Below are positions 47,835-58,060 of a stretch of DNA of 64,000 bases, in pieces; within the stretch, counting starts at the first letter, position 1; every line of letters starts with the position of its first letter. This DNA comes from Plasmopara viticola (lineage: Eukaryota > Oomycota > Peronosporomycetes > Peronosporales > Peronosporaceae). The stretch lies in contig MBPM02000033.1 of NCBI GenBank assembly GCA_001695595.3, positions 1-64,000 on the forward strand, read 5' to 3'. The notes beneath the pieces were generated by a model, which had not been told where the DNA came from, did no database searches, and saw nothing but the letters and a program-made list of their open reading frames with translations. A program made the position numbers and the translations under genes.

Positions 47835-47869
47835 AGCTGCAGCTTTATGAATGGTGTCATATTCGACCT

Positions 47870-48345
47870 GATTGACGTCATTTGAAGAACGATTTGTCTT
47901 TTTAGATGTATCATTGATCAGAGGTGATCGAGATTTACCGCTTTGGTGCAAGACCGGAGTATAAAAGTCGAAGACTTTACTCCAATAAAACAGCATGCTA
48001 TTTATTGCTATCAGACTTTAAATTCGGGGAAAAGGTTGGGGTGACGCCCTCCTTCCAAGAGCGGGGGCTAAATGCTCGCGCGCTTCGGGCAGGTGCTCTC
48101 GGGCATCTGCAGGTCTCTAACGAATCTCACCCTCGACGCGACGGTCTCCAGCACCAGGGCGCCACCTGGGCTCTTATCAAGTCAGAGCTAAACAAAATAA
48201 TGGAAGACCCTCACGACCTCGGTGCTGGCTGCACTGCCCGCCGAAAGAGACCCGACGTATGCGGACACCACTCTATGCCGTGGACTAGCCAGACTGAGCC
48301 TAGCACGTGCATAACTTGGCAACGCGATAACGTTATATAATACAA
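47870..48345 (+). mobile_element. LTR-like sequence containing the right arm of the inverted repeat
   Basis: The right arm proper is 48,028-48,345. Just before it lie TATAAAAG (47960-47967) and CAATAAAA (47983-47990), spaced like the promoter and poly(A) signal of an LTR. The left arm lacks them. A solo LTR plus a truncated inverted copy is the simplest reading. No internal retroelement region lies between the arms. Confidence 0.5.
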
Positions 48346-48891
48346 TACAGACTTCAAAGCTGAATTTTACTTGACATTGATTGGGTAACTCAAAAAACAC
48401 ACACTAAACAAAAGCTATTGATCTTTCATATATAATGGTGAGACGTGCAAATGGGCCAGCAAGCGTCTCAAACACGCAAGCTCGGTGTAAATATCGACAA
48501 TTTGCACCCATTAATGCGCGTACGAAACGCGAAGGGCTGCATTACGCGTTATGAACGCGCCGCCCTATGGCTAAACGACTGTCTTACTGCTCGTGATCAG
48601 TAAATACATGAATATCGAAGTCGTTCATCGAGAATGAAGAAAAGTTTAAAGCCCCCTGGTTGCCTAACTAACCATCATTAGGGGAGTAATAGTCTTTAAA
48701 ACGATAATTTTTTGTGGATAACGAACAATTTGAGATCTGTTGCAGTAACAAACAGCGTTGATAATAGCTCTGCACTAGGACCTTAGACCAAAAAAGGACC
48801 TTAGACCAAAAGAATGGGTGGCACCTGACTAGTCAAAAGTAATTGAAGTCGCATTGTGTATAATTATTCAAAATGAACATGGAAACACTGC
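48346..48891. other. Intergenic; no gene seen
   Basis: Contains a two-copy 18-bp tandem repeat (AGGACCTTAGACCAAAA) at ~48,778-48,812. The last part is the 3' flank of the gene at 48,892. Confidence 0.5.
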
Positions 48892-49905
48892 TCAATTGCC
48901 CACCAGTTTCTGAATGTCTGCCCGACTTTGCTCTTCGGGCGGCAGCTTCTGGAAGCGCATTTCCATCTCTTCGACACGGCCCAATCGATTGAGTGCATCA
49001 AGCTCCGGTGCAATATCTAGTGGTACCACCGCACTGTTTAAAGTGCGATGCACCTCGTACAAATACAACACGGACAAATATTGTTCATATTCTTGCAAAA
49101 TCGCCACAACGTCCCGACGCATCCAATCCGATAGAGGCAGCAAAGAGTACGACTCAATAGCTTCGGCAAAGCGCCCACGATAACAGAACTCCTTAACAAT
49201 AGTAGAAGCCAAGTGCAGTGGGACCCATTCCCATTCTTTGCTCTCAGACAGAATAGTCAACTTCGAATTCGTTTTTGGAGAGTCTTTTTTTTTGCTGATT
49301 GTTGTCGGTTTTTTGTTAGCGAAGTATGCCATTTCGTTTGCTTCGTCGTCTTCCTCATCACCGTCTTCGTCAATATTCGCTTCTTTATGTTTCGCAGCAA
49401 CAAACCTTTTGGTAGCAGCTATATGAGTTCTATAGACACGGAGGTACGCCAGCAATGGGGCCCCCGAGAACAAGAACTGGCGCAGGAAGTACTTTCTCCA
49501 CATACCCCGAGCCATATTTGCGTGTGGCTCTAAAGCTTTAAACACGGAGTCGGCCACAAGGGAGTCGCTTTTGAGCTGTTGAAAGCACCAGCGAGCAAGA
49601 GGCGTGAGCTTGCGCACCTGCTGAGGGGCTGAAAGAGCGTTGTGCGGCAAGGGCCGCACCTTCTCGGACGAAAGCACGCGATGTATATCCTTGGGATTTA
49701 TCTCGAGATACTCAAGCACACGTCGCGTCACGCTTGAAGCGGGCAACAGCTGCTTTTGATCTAATGCTAGCGATTCGAACCGGAAGTTGTCGCCAGTGAT
49801 TATTCTCGCAGTCGATAGCAGCGCGTGGCATGCCGCAGAATGCCCGCGGCGCAGTGTTAGCATTCTTACAAGAAGATGTTTGTTCAAATAAGTGAGGGAC
49901 CACAT
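48892..49905 (-). CDS. Conserved-looking protein of unknown function, possibly mitochondrial
   Basis: A single 337-codon open frame. Starts at 49905 (MWSLTYLNKHLLVRM) and 49863 (MLTLRRGHSAACHALLSTAR) are both possible; the second gives a classic Arg/Ser/Ala mitochondrial presequence and may be the true one. The middle is helical (KLTPLARWCFQQLKSDSL, MARGMWRKYFLRQFLFSG) with an acidic and then a lysine-rich insertion (~175-215). The C-terminal half has short helical pairs (EFCYRGRFAEAIESYSLLP, LNRLGRVEEMEMRFQKLP) that resemble TPR/PPR units without matching them well. No enzyme motif was seen. It could be an organelle RNA or ribosome factor, but that is a guess. Confidence 0.7.
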   Translation of the reverse strand: MWSLTYLNKHLLVRMLTLRRGHSAACHALLSTARIITGDNFRFESLALDQKQLLPASSVTRRVLEYLEINPKDIHRVLSSEKVRPLPHNALSAPQQVRKLTPLARWCFQQLKSDSLVADSVFKALEPHANMARGMWRKYFLRQFLFSGAPLLAYLRVYRTHIAATKRFVAAKHKEANIDEDGDEEDDEANEMAYFANKKPTTISKKKDSPKTNSKLTILSESKEWEWVPLHLASTIVKEFCYRGRFAEAIESYSLLPLSDWMRRDVVAILQEYEQYLSVLYLYEVHRTLNSAVVPLDIAPELDALNRLGRVEEMEMRFQKLPPEEQSRADIQKLVGN

Positions 49906-50464
49906 TAAAATTGACTTCCGTTCGAAGAGTGAATTTTCTGCAACAAAGTTGACAACGATAAATTACTGTTATTAATGTATTTAGTCGTCGTGGCAGTAGA
50001 ATATACAGATTGTCGCCAGCACTTATCCAGAGGCTGCCCACGCACGTTCGTATCAATACCCTGGCGTTTCGCTGTCGTCATGAGAATAGAGCATCTAATG
50101 GTCCCATCAGTCACGCTTTTGGAGTGTATTGTAAAGGGCAAAGTGGAAGACAATCCGTTTCCACATAATTTGGAGCTTGGCCTCCGCAAGCAGAAAGATC
50201 GAAGCCTACTTGCCTTAGGTTCGGATATTCGTGCACTATTTCATAATAAAATGCTGCTATTTCCTGTTTAGGAGCTGAACAGCTCTAGTAAAATGTCGAA
50301 AGAATGAAACCACCGCAGCGTTTGTGCTCAACGAAAGAGTCACTGGTGCGCTCGACGTCTCGCAAAGCCTGCTCAGTAGCCCATTGTGCAAGTTGCGGTC
50401 GGTGCCTTTGTCAATCACGACAAACTCCTTGCCAAGGAGTGTATTGAAAAAACGGGTGTCGTCT
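49906..50464. other. Intergenic with overlapping short frames; divergent promoters
   Basis: Lies between divergent genes (48,892-49,905 minus and 50,465-52,735 plus). Frames of 94-98 codons on opposite strands overlap here, and neither has a recognisable domain. The open frame of the FYVE gene extends upstream to 50324 but only from a GTG. Confidence 0.4.
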
Positions 50465-52735
50465 ATGGAGTTCCCTCTTATGACGGACTTTTTCCCGCAA
50501 ATACGACTTTCGACTGAAGAGCGACGCTGGTATGTGTCAACAGGAAAGCGCGGTGCTACGGCCCTTTGGAACTCGATGAAGACACTTGATTGGAAAAAAA
50601 CTATGGAAAAGGATGGTGTGACGTATGCGCAAGCACATTGCATTGAAAGCAGTCTTCCCTCATCTTTTTCTGCAAGGACAATGGATGAAGAGTTGCAAGC
50701 ATCTGCGTCGGCATGCATGATGATGAGTGCAACAGCTTTTGCAGTCGGAACAATTGGCGAGGCCCTCGAAGCGCTAGCATCGCCAGTTACGGAGGACTAT
50801 CGTCGTGCAATGCACTTTCTGCACGGACCGCGTTTTGTCGATGGGGTTTGCTTGCACACGATTACTGGAGCTGATTCTATTGAAGCAGAATCGAATACGC
50901 AAGTATTGACTACTGTCAAGTGGGCAGCCTATGACGATGGCAAAACCTTTAATTTAGTAGAGGGGCCTGTTGGCACAGACTATTGCTTTCTTGAGCACTC
51001 TGGAATTCACTATTGTGACCCTGGTAGCGACGCGAATGAAGTGTATGGATACAGTGTCCAAGAATCAATTTCTCGAGAAGGTGAAGTGCCTTCGCTTAGT
51101 GGAGCTGGACTGGCACGCGGTCATTTTCACCGCACTGGTCTCCTCATCTTGCCTACAGATCGCCCCGATGTCGTTCAAATCACTTCAATTTTGCAGATGC
51201 GTATGTCAGAAGGTGCTGCTTTAAGTGCAGCGAACAATGCGGGCATATCAAGCTCCGAGAAGACAAGTTCAGCGGCCTTAGCTCGACTGATGTGTCGCCG
51301 AGTAGCCGCAATTGGGAAAGTGGAGCTGTTGTTGGAGCGCCGCCGACTTACTAAGCTCGTGCACTTGCCTCGAGCTGAATGGATTGCTGACACTGTGCGC
51401 AAGGCCTGTGCTGTCTGTCAAAAACACTTTAAGCTCAGGCGACGCAAGCATCACTGTCGACATTGTGGAGAAGTCGTGTGTGCGTCATGTGCTCCTACGC
51501 GTGAGGTAGACACGGATACTGATACAACAACTAACGTCCGCATTTGCACAGCCTGCGTCGTACAGTCGCGTTTAAAGACACAAGCATCACGTGGCTATGG
51601 CATTGCTGTAAATCGCTTGCAGGATATAGATGCGTCTCCGACCTTGGCGAAACCGACTTTAGAAAACCGCCTTGTGACTTACGACAATAATGCAGAGACG
51701 ATAACGCGACCACTAGCGCTATCATTTGGCAGTAGCACTTTTTCAATTTCAAGCGACTCACAAATATCTGCGCGACTGACGCGCGCAGGCTGCTCGGACG
51801 GAGCCACTGGATTGTTTAAGTACGAGGACGATGTGATTGAATTATCATCGAGCAGCTCAAGTAGTTACTCTCATAACGAGTTTGACTCTTTTGACAGCAT
51901 AGTCTCTATTTCCCCATCTAATCAGGACAACCGCAATATGCACAGCAGCATGAACAGTCAGTGGTCTACTATCTGCTCACCACAGTCAGTAAGTCATAGC
52001 TCTTTACCGTCTAATGACCTGCTCGAGCGCATCCAAGCGATGAAAGCTGATTTGTCCATGTTAACAAATTCCCGCCGGCACGTTAGCGATGCTAATCACA
52101 GCAAGGACTTTGATGCTGGTAGTGTTACAAGTGTTTATGTCGACACTGACGCTGTTACACCCCGATCTGCCATCAACACGCTCGACTCTGAATGTATATT
52201 GTACGATGCGAGAATTAGGCGGGAGGGGAGCAGCGATATTGAGGGCTCGATGGATATCGATTATATTAACACCAGTGAGCAATTCACACTTCTTTGCCCT
52301 CAAACGCTAGGACGTGAGTGGCGCAAGCGTACCAATAGCTGTGTGCATCAGGATCCTGGTGAAAAGTCTCAATTCAGCTCAAGTCCATCGAGCATGTCAT
52401 TTGTGTCAACCTTGTCCAATTTGACGATGCTTGGCGACGAGGAAAGTTCCGAACAAAGGAAGTCTCAAAATGTTGAGCGCGGAGAGTGGAATGCAGATGA
52501 GCGTGGTGAGAGCCAAGCAGAGCTAGTGGTGCTCAGACAGCAGATTGTGGGCCTTCACCGGTCATTGGCCACGGCAACATCGCAGCTTGATAGCATGCAC
52601 TCACGTCGAGCGCCAAATCGACTGCAGCAGCAGCAGGTTGACCCAGTAGCTGCGAGGCATCATACGAACTACGGGCAGCTAGTGGAAGAATTGCACGAAA
52701 TTATGGGTCTGCCCCGCCCGGGCCGAGTCATTTAG
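50465..52735 (+). CDS. START-like plus FYVE zinc-finger protein (phosphoinositide binding)
   Basis: A single exon of 756 codons. The ATG at 50465 (MEFPLMTDFFPQIRLSTEER) is the first Met and resembles the usual start of oomycete FYVE/START proteins. Residues ~60-260 form a START-like lipid-binding region. The FYVE finger at ~303-365 has all eight zinc cysteines as four CxxC pairs (CAVC, CRHC, CASC, CTAC) plus the ligand-binding RRKHHCRHCG and the WxxD-like opening WIADTVRKAC. FYVE fingers bind phosphatidylinositol 3-phosphate on endosomes. The remaining ~390 residues are Ser-rich and low-complexity (ELSSSSSSSYSHNEFDSF) and probably disordered, with a helix near the end (ELVVLRQQIVGLHRSLATA). 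Such proteins form a large family in oomycetes. The lipid cargo cannot be told. Confidence 0.9.
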   Translation: MEFPLMTDFFPQIRLSTEERRWYVSTGKRGATALWNSMKTLDWKKTMEKDGVTYAQAHCIESSLPSSFSARTMDEELQASASACMMMSATAFAVGTIGEALEALASPVTEDYRRAMHFLHGPRFVDGVCLHTITGADSIEAESNTQVLTTVKWAAYDDGKTFNLVEGPVGTDYCFLEHSGIHYCDPGSDANEVYGYSVQESISREGEVPSLSGAGLARGHFHRTGLLILPTDRPDVVQITSILQMRMSEGAALSAANNAGISSSEKTSSAALARLMCRRVAAIGKVELLLERRRLTKLVHLPRAEWIADTVRKACAVCQKHFKLRRRKHHCRHCGEVVCASCAPTREVDTDTDTTTNVRICTACVVQSRLKTQASRGYGIAVNRLQDIDASPTLAKPTLENRLVTYDNNAETITRPLALSFGSSTFSISSDSQISARLTRAGCSDGATGLFKYEDDVIELSSSSSSSYSHNEFDSFDSIVSISPSNQDNRNMHSSMNSQWSTICSPQSVSHSSLPSNDLLERIQAMKADLSMLTNSRRHVSDANHSKDFDAGSVTSVYVDTDAVTPRSAINTLDSECILYDARIRREGSSDIEGSMDIDYINTSEQFTLLCPQTLGREWRKRTNSCVHQDPGEKSQFSSSPSSMSFVSTLSNLTMLGDEESSEQRKSQNVERGEWNADERGESQAELVVLRQQIVGLHRSLATATSQLDSMHSRRAPNRLQQQQVDPVAARHHTNYGQLVEELHEIMGLPRPGRVI

Positions 52736-53020
52736 CCGCAAATTTGAATCGTGATTTTGAACAAGGAAGAAGTCATGAATTTGAATGGAGAATTGCAAAT
52801 TGCATTTTATCGTTGATAGCAGAGGAGTGGAGGTGTGTGGCCGATCTTTAACACTTCGAGGGGCTCGCTCCCAGAATGTAGCACGGAAATGCAACTCGTG
52901 TAGTGGCCAAAGAGATTTGTTTCGCGTCTGGCATCAATTTGTAAATAGGCCTGATTCGGAGAATAAAAATACGTGAGCACCCTGCACGCATCCCTATTCC
53001 AGAAAACATTTTTTCTACTC

Positions 53021-53907
53021 CTAATCCGAGTTTTCAAAGTCATCTGTGCTTTCACCAAAACGCTCCGAGCGGTAATTGGTGTAGGTCAAAAACTGGTTTG
53101 ATAACTTTGATTCAAACGTCGGCACAAAGCCCGATGGCGTGAAACCAAGTTCTGCATAAATTTGCTTGCGAAGCACGCGCGCTGTATGAAGAAAAACAAC
53201 AACACGATCAATCTCCGACATCAGTCAATCATAAAATGTATGGCTGTACCAGTGATAAATGTACAGGGATTGAGAATTTTTTCCTTGTAGCCAGGCATGC
53301 TAACCACGTCCTTTGCCAGCCAGCGCATGGTTTCAGCGAATTTGCTCATGCAGTTGACGTTCTAAGCGACGACCTTGTCAGCCGCTGGGTTTAAATTTCG
53401 ACCGATATTTCAAGACAAACTATCGTACCAGGTAGGGTGGATCCGCCAGCACGTAATCGAAAAAGTGATAAAATTTGTCCGGGAGGTTAGTGGGCTCATT
53501 GTAATCATAAAAGACAAAGTGTCCGCTGTATTTTTCATCGAAGCGGCGATCGTACTCGAATAGAAACACATTGTCATTGCTAATAGGCGAGTCGCTTTCA
53601 TCTAGTATTTTGAGAAAGTCTCGGTACGCGGCCGGTGTGCTTACGAAAGCAATGCGCTTTTCTTTGCTTTGGTCGATGGCTTCCTGTGCCAACAAGCGGC
53701 CAGTCTGATCGTCATACCAGCTACATCCCAACAAACGTAATAGAAACATTATAACGAGATCGAATTTGATAACTGGCTGACGCACAACTGCGAGAGACGA
53801 AAGTCTTCTGAAATAGCTGTGTCCTTTTGCATCTGCTGTGCTTGGATATGTGCCTTTAGCGCAGCGAAAGTCTCGGCTGACAGCTCAGTGGAGAGCAAGG
53901 CATTCAT
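53021..53907 (-). CDS. EEF1AKMT1: eEF1A lysine methyltransferase (EEF1AKMT1/EFM5 type), copy A
   Basis: Four exons, 53907-53786, 53720-53429, 53361-53250 and 53181-53021, with 65-, 67- and 68-bp introns, give 228 residues, close to the ~215 of the human protein. Splices rebuild FRLSQFWYDD, a family signature. Then come VSTPAAYRDFLK, VFLFEYDRRF, FVFYDYNEP and the catalytic motif LADPPYL, followed by FAETMRWLAKD, CTFITGARVLRKQIYAELGF and a C-terminal LSNQFLTYTNYRSERFG. The family is a class I S-adenosylmethionine methyltransferase that methylates a lysine of elongation factor eEF1A in the cytosol. It was earlier called N6AMT2 because of the DPPY-type motif. A near copy lies directly upstream. 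Confidence 0.92.
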
Positions 53908-54011
53908 TATTGACGCTCCACCTTATCAATTGGAATTTGACCAATCCAACAAATTTTGACGGAAAAGTACCGGTACAATGTGACATTGAACCGATGGTTA
54001 TCGACACTACC

Positions 54012-54942
54012 CTACAGCGAAGCATCGTCCTCGTCGTCGGGCTCCTCGAAAGGTCCAAATCGCTTCGACTCGTAATTGGTGTATGTAAGAAGGTGATTAG
54101 ACAATTTTGATCTAAAGCTTGGGTAGAAGCCCGTTGGAGTAAACCCCAGATCTGCTTTCATCTCCTTGCGCAAAAGCTGGGCTATATATTCACAAAGGTG
54201 TCAGCACATCTACCATCTTATGCATTGCTAGCTAATAGCTTCATCCCGTACAATTAATGAACGTAGACGGGCTAACAACACGGTCTTTCTTGCCAGGCAC
54301 AGATTTCACATTCTTGGCGAGCCATCGCATCGTGACGGAAAACTTTTGCATGCAGTCCAAGCTCTAAAACAGCAACAATGAGGATAAAAAGCTAGAAAAG
54401 AAAAGCAGCAACTAAGCAGAATCAATATTAACGCACCAGGTGCGGCGGCTCCATCAATACGTAGTCGAAAAAGTGATGAAATGTTTCAGGCAGGTCCGTG
54501 GGTGCGTTGTAATCATAAAAACAAAAGTGGTCACCATACTTCTCACCGAACCTTCGGTCGTACTCGAAGATGTAAACGTTATTGTCCATGACGTCCCGCT
54601 TGGTCTCATCTTCCACTTCGCTCTTTATCTTGAGAAAATTGCAATAAGCCGCGGGTGTACTCACAAATGCTATTTTGAGTTCGTCACCACTGTGATCAAT
54701 GGCCTCTTGTGCAAGCGCACGTCCAGTTTTCTCGTCATACCAGCTAATTTTGCGAAATGACTTTTTGAGTTAGTTGATCGATCAAATGCTTCAAGTATAA
54801 AAATTGGTTTAGCCACGAACAACTGAGAAAGTCGAAAATTCTCCGACACGGGTGCATCCTTTTCCTCTTGGCACTCTAGCAAATGCGCTTGCAGTGCTGC
54901 TAGCGTCTCGGGAGACAGCTCGCTCGCAAGCAACTCGTTCAT
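54012..54942 (-). CDS. eEF1A lysine methyltransferase-like, copy B, with altered DPPY motif
   Basis: Four exons, 54942-54821, 54743-54437, 54363-54252 and 54181-54012, give 236 residues. Intron positions and phases equal those of copy A, so the pair arose by tandem duplication; only ~104 bp separate them. The family signatures remain: FRLSQFWYDEKTGRALAQE, VSTPAAYCNFLK, VYIFEYDRRFGEKYG, FCFYDYNAP, MRWLAKN and LLTYTNYESKRFG. The catalytic motif reads LMEPPHL where copy A has LADPPYL: the acidic residue is Glu and the aromatic residue is His. A change at this site would be expected to reduce or alter methyl transfer. All splices are intact, so it is not a simple pseudogene. The donor of intron 1 is the weak GTTCGT, and the C-terminal tail is acidic (EEPDDEDD). 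Confidence 0.88.
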
Positions 54943-55020
54943 CTTAACAAATATTTAAAAGATTTTCACAATTTATTTTTTTCCGAGGATAAAAAAACAT
55001 TGATAAATAGCACTTATATT
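54943..55020. other. Upstream flank of copy B, next to a gypsy relic
   Basis: AT-rich short region that must contain the promoter of copy B, since retroelement sequence starts at ~55,021. Confidence 0.4.
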
Positions 55021-55260
55021 CTATACTTTCGAAACTTTTGGCAGGCCGAGCACAAAATCTATGCTTATGGACTGCAAGTTTGCTAGCGGTGCAACTGCAT
55101 TCGGCAAACGGTTCATGTATTGGCACAATTTAGTTGTGCGCACGCAGGCGCTGGGCTTGACAGGCCATAAGTCTCCTCGTACTTCAGGTGGTGTATTATA
55201 ATGCAAATCCAAAAGTTCGAGCTCTTATCATGTCCACACCAAGTGGGTGCCGCGCTGAAA
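55021..55260 (-). pseudogene. Gypsy integrase fragment
   Basis: The minus strand reads LHYNTPPEVRGDLWPVKP, then APLANLQSISIDFVLGLPKV. This matches the H..P..GH / 'W..ISMDFI.GLP' join between the zinc-binding part and core of Ty3/gypsy integrase. It is a short relic with no flanking pol seen. Confidence 0.6.
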
Positions 55261-56186
55261 TACAGCAGTTTAACCCCAGCGAAGTGCGATAGAGTTCATC
55301 GCTTGATCAGGCCAACAATTTTTGTCTAAGTAAGCCAGCAAATAAATCCCGCTCATTTGGTGCACCGAGCTGATTTGCTAAAATTGACTTCTCGGTGGTG
55401 AAAAATGCTTGTATAAATTATGTTCGCTTATGAACCCCATTTTCTTCGCATTTTTCTTTAATCTATCTCGCAGCTCTGGTCAATTGGTTGCGCCTGGTCA
55501 TACGTCACGGCCACGGGAAACGCATTATCTAAATCTATATCTAATTTGGGTTAAAAGCGATATAAGCTCTGCCTATAAGTTCCGACTCGAGAGACTTACT
55601 CGCGCAGCGATGCAATTACGAACTGGATACTTGAGAGCTATGGCCTGAGAATTTAAAAGTTGCGGCATCCAGTGCAAGTCTTGGCAAAGACGCTTTGAGA
55701 TTTTTGCGCTATTGTCTGCTAGCTTAAAAACTAGCTCACGTCGCGAGCGACATTAAATATACGAGTTCAAAAGCACCGTATGTTGCTGGACACAGCCTTC
55801 ACACTTTTTATCGATGGAGAGGGTAAGCGCTATATCACGTGGGGTGAGAGGTTACATACCGTCCCCACCTAGGCCAACCAAATTAAGTAGAATGCTATCC
55901 TCACTGTAAGACAATAATTATTTTTTGCTTTGACAAGACTGCTCGTACGTCGCAGACGCTCTTTGAAATTGTCTTCTGATTCGCTTAACCCTTCTCACCG
56001 CTACGTTTATAGGCGCTACTGCCATGAGCCAAGCTCAGATTGAGGACCTTGATGGCAGCTGACAAAAGAGCACTCACAGAGCCGCAATATGCGATAAAGA
56101 TTGTTGATTGACAGCTTACTAACAATTGACGACGTGTCTTCAGCCAAGCAAACTATAGCCGAATGTACTACTTCAAACACACACGG
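55261..56186. other. No gene seen
   Basis: AT-rich, with short unrelated frames on both strands. An open plus-strand stretch at 55,409-55,648 has no recognisable domain. Confidence 0.4.
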
Positions 56187-56557
56187 CTAAAAATACTTTA
56201 ATTTGAGTTTACTCGCGTCAACGTTTGTAATAGCCGAGACATTTTTAGGATGATGCTTGATCACCTGACTCGAAGATGGCATGATGTTGTGATTAAACTT
56301 TGTGCTTATCCACTCTTAGCGACAGGGAGTCACTTATTAATCGAATGACTGCTTGGCGAAGGAGCTAGAGCTTCTGCAACAGTCAGTAGTCGATCTGTTG
56401 TACTAATGGTCTCATTTACCGTGAGCACCTTTGGTTCGATGACCGTACTGTTGGCCTTGTCTTTTATGGTGAACAATTTGGTTTGCGAGGTCAAGGACTC
56501 GTCTAATTCTGCTGGAAAATGCACCAGTGCGTACACACAAGCATATTTGCTGGACAT
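56187..56557 (-). pseudogene. Possible relict coding stretch, unknown protein
   Basis: A 75-codon frame (56557-56330: ALVHFPAELDESLTSQTKLF, VLTVNETISTTDRLLTVAEA) is followed in another frame by a second protein-like piece (VIKHHPKNVSAITNVDASKL) ending at 56187. Composition looks like a former gene broken by a shift. No family was recognised, and a chance open frame cannot be excluded. Confidence 0.25.
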
Positions 56558-57759
56558 AATTGTGTGCCTCTTGTTTCAGCTGCTCCTTGCTTCTAGCACG
56601 GCAGCATCGTTTACTTATTGTGAGGATAAACAACTGATAATTCCACTTTTTCTTTCCGCTATCGCGTCACCAAATAATCCTTGAGTCGACACATTAACTA
56701 GCGTAGACATTAGCACGAGCGTGCTAACTAAGCTTGTTGTCATTAGCTTGAGCTGGTTAAATACCATAATCTTTGTTTGATTATAAGCGCGTGATGGTTG
56801 CTGTCTACAAATTTTAGCCTAATCACCACGCCCTGCGACAAACATACTATCAATCATAGAAATATAGATTTGAAGCTGTCATGGTCTTGATAGCAGAAAA
56901 TTATATTGCTTTGTATCAAACCTACCAACGTCAAACCTTTTTATTTAATGACAATTTTTTCAGACAGCACTTAAGCTTGTTTACCTCGCCCAACGAAGTC
57001 TTCTTCTCACATAGATTCAGATTGTAAGAGGTGGCTTCCCTTCTCACTTAGCCTTTTGGAATCGTAATGATCATAGCGGTCTAGATCGAAGATTTCTTAT
57101 CTTTTGTGCTACAAGCTCGCCTTCACCAAAACACTTGCCTGTCCCTGACATCTAATCACTATCTTCGCTACAATAACTCAAAGCAATTAGCCTTAATTTG
57201 TAGTCGTGCGCATCAACGTTATAGAAACGCCTCTATTAATCAAAATGCGAAGCTAGCTCAACCATTTAGACCTTTACCATTGTACAGCTAGTCGCTGGCA
57301 GAAATCCATCATTTTCGTTACAAAGCACTTTAATACGCTGTATATATCTAAATTAACGCAGCGGCAATCATCTCAGTAAATCAATGTATTTAAGTAGCTT
57401 TACATCGTAACATTTCAATTTTAATTTAGTTTAAAAGTCCAACCTAAAGAAGTGCGCCTTATCTCGCCCCGTTCAATCTGGAACATTATCTGCATAAAGG
57501 TTAGAGCACTAATCAAAATACCATTTTATGCAGAAAACACACAGGGGATTCGAATTATCAATAGGCCAATCTGCTTTGTGTTTTGTTGCACCACCGATTA
57601 CCCCGCACGCTTTAACAATAATAGGTATTTTACTAACAATAAAAGGGGATTTACCTCCAACAGCTCGTTCGCACATTTTGGAATGTCTTCGTCTTAATCT
57701 TCTATGTCTGACCCATAGGGTGCTTTCAATTTTAAGCGCAATCCGCTAGGCTTTATCTC
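56558..57759. other. No gene seen
   Basis: AT-rich, with scattered short frames on both strands, none resembling a known protein. A TATATA tract is near 57,340. Confidence 0.4.
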
Positions 57760-58060
57760 GTGATTTTTTTCGTCAATGGAGCGACAAGTGGTGTGTTTTT
57801 TCCATCTCCTTCCAGCGCTCCATTGCCGCTTGATGAGGCAACATTGTTAGTGATCCTGCTTTTGACAACAAAGTCGCTCTTATCTCCAGCTTAATGTGCA
57901 CCTCTTCTTCGTTTTAGATGGTCCCAAAAAAATTTGTATCGCGACTGCATCTTGGACTGCCGACTAACGGAGAGGCTACTTCGATAGTCACGGAGATTGC
58001 TGAGGATCTCATGCTCTGTACCCATTGGCGAGGATACTTTCAATCCTCAGTGTGTATCGG
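57760..58060 (-). pseudogene. Possible relict coding stretch, unknown protein
   Basis: The minus strand is open for about 90 codons with a single TAA: MGTEHEILSNLRDYRSSLSV, then KMQSRYKFFWDHLKRRRGAH, a stop, and SDFVVKSRITNNVASSSGNG. Charged, helix-like composition suggests a dead gene. The opposite strand is also partly open. No family was recognised. Confidence 0.3.

Noticed and set aside
47924..48340. A 138-codon plus-strand gene
   Set aside because: The same frame occurs in the inverted arm at 47,368-47,835 with amino-acid-changing differences, and the flanks carry LTR-like TATA and AATAAA signals.
50324..50464. Upstream extension of the FYVE protein
   Set aside because: It would have to start at GTG. 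The first ATG at 50465 gives the usual family N-terminus.
54700..54760. Suspected frameshift in exon 2 of methyltransferase copy B
   Set aside because: Careful re-reading of 54,715-54,745 gives an unbroken frame (KTGRALAQEA), and the exon length is consistent with its phases.
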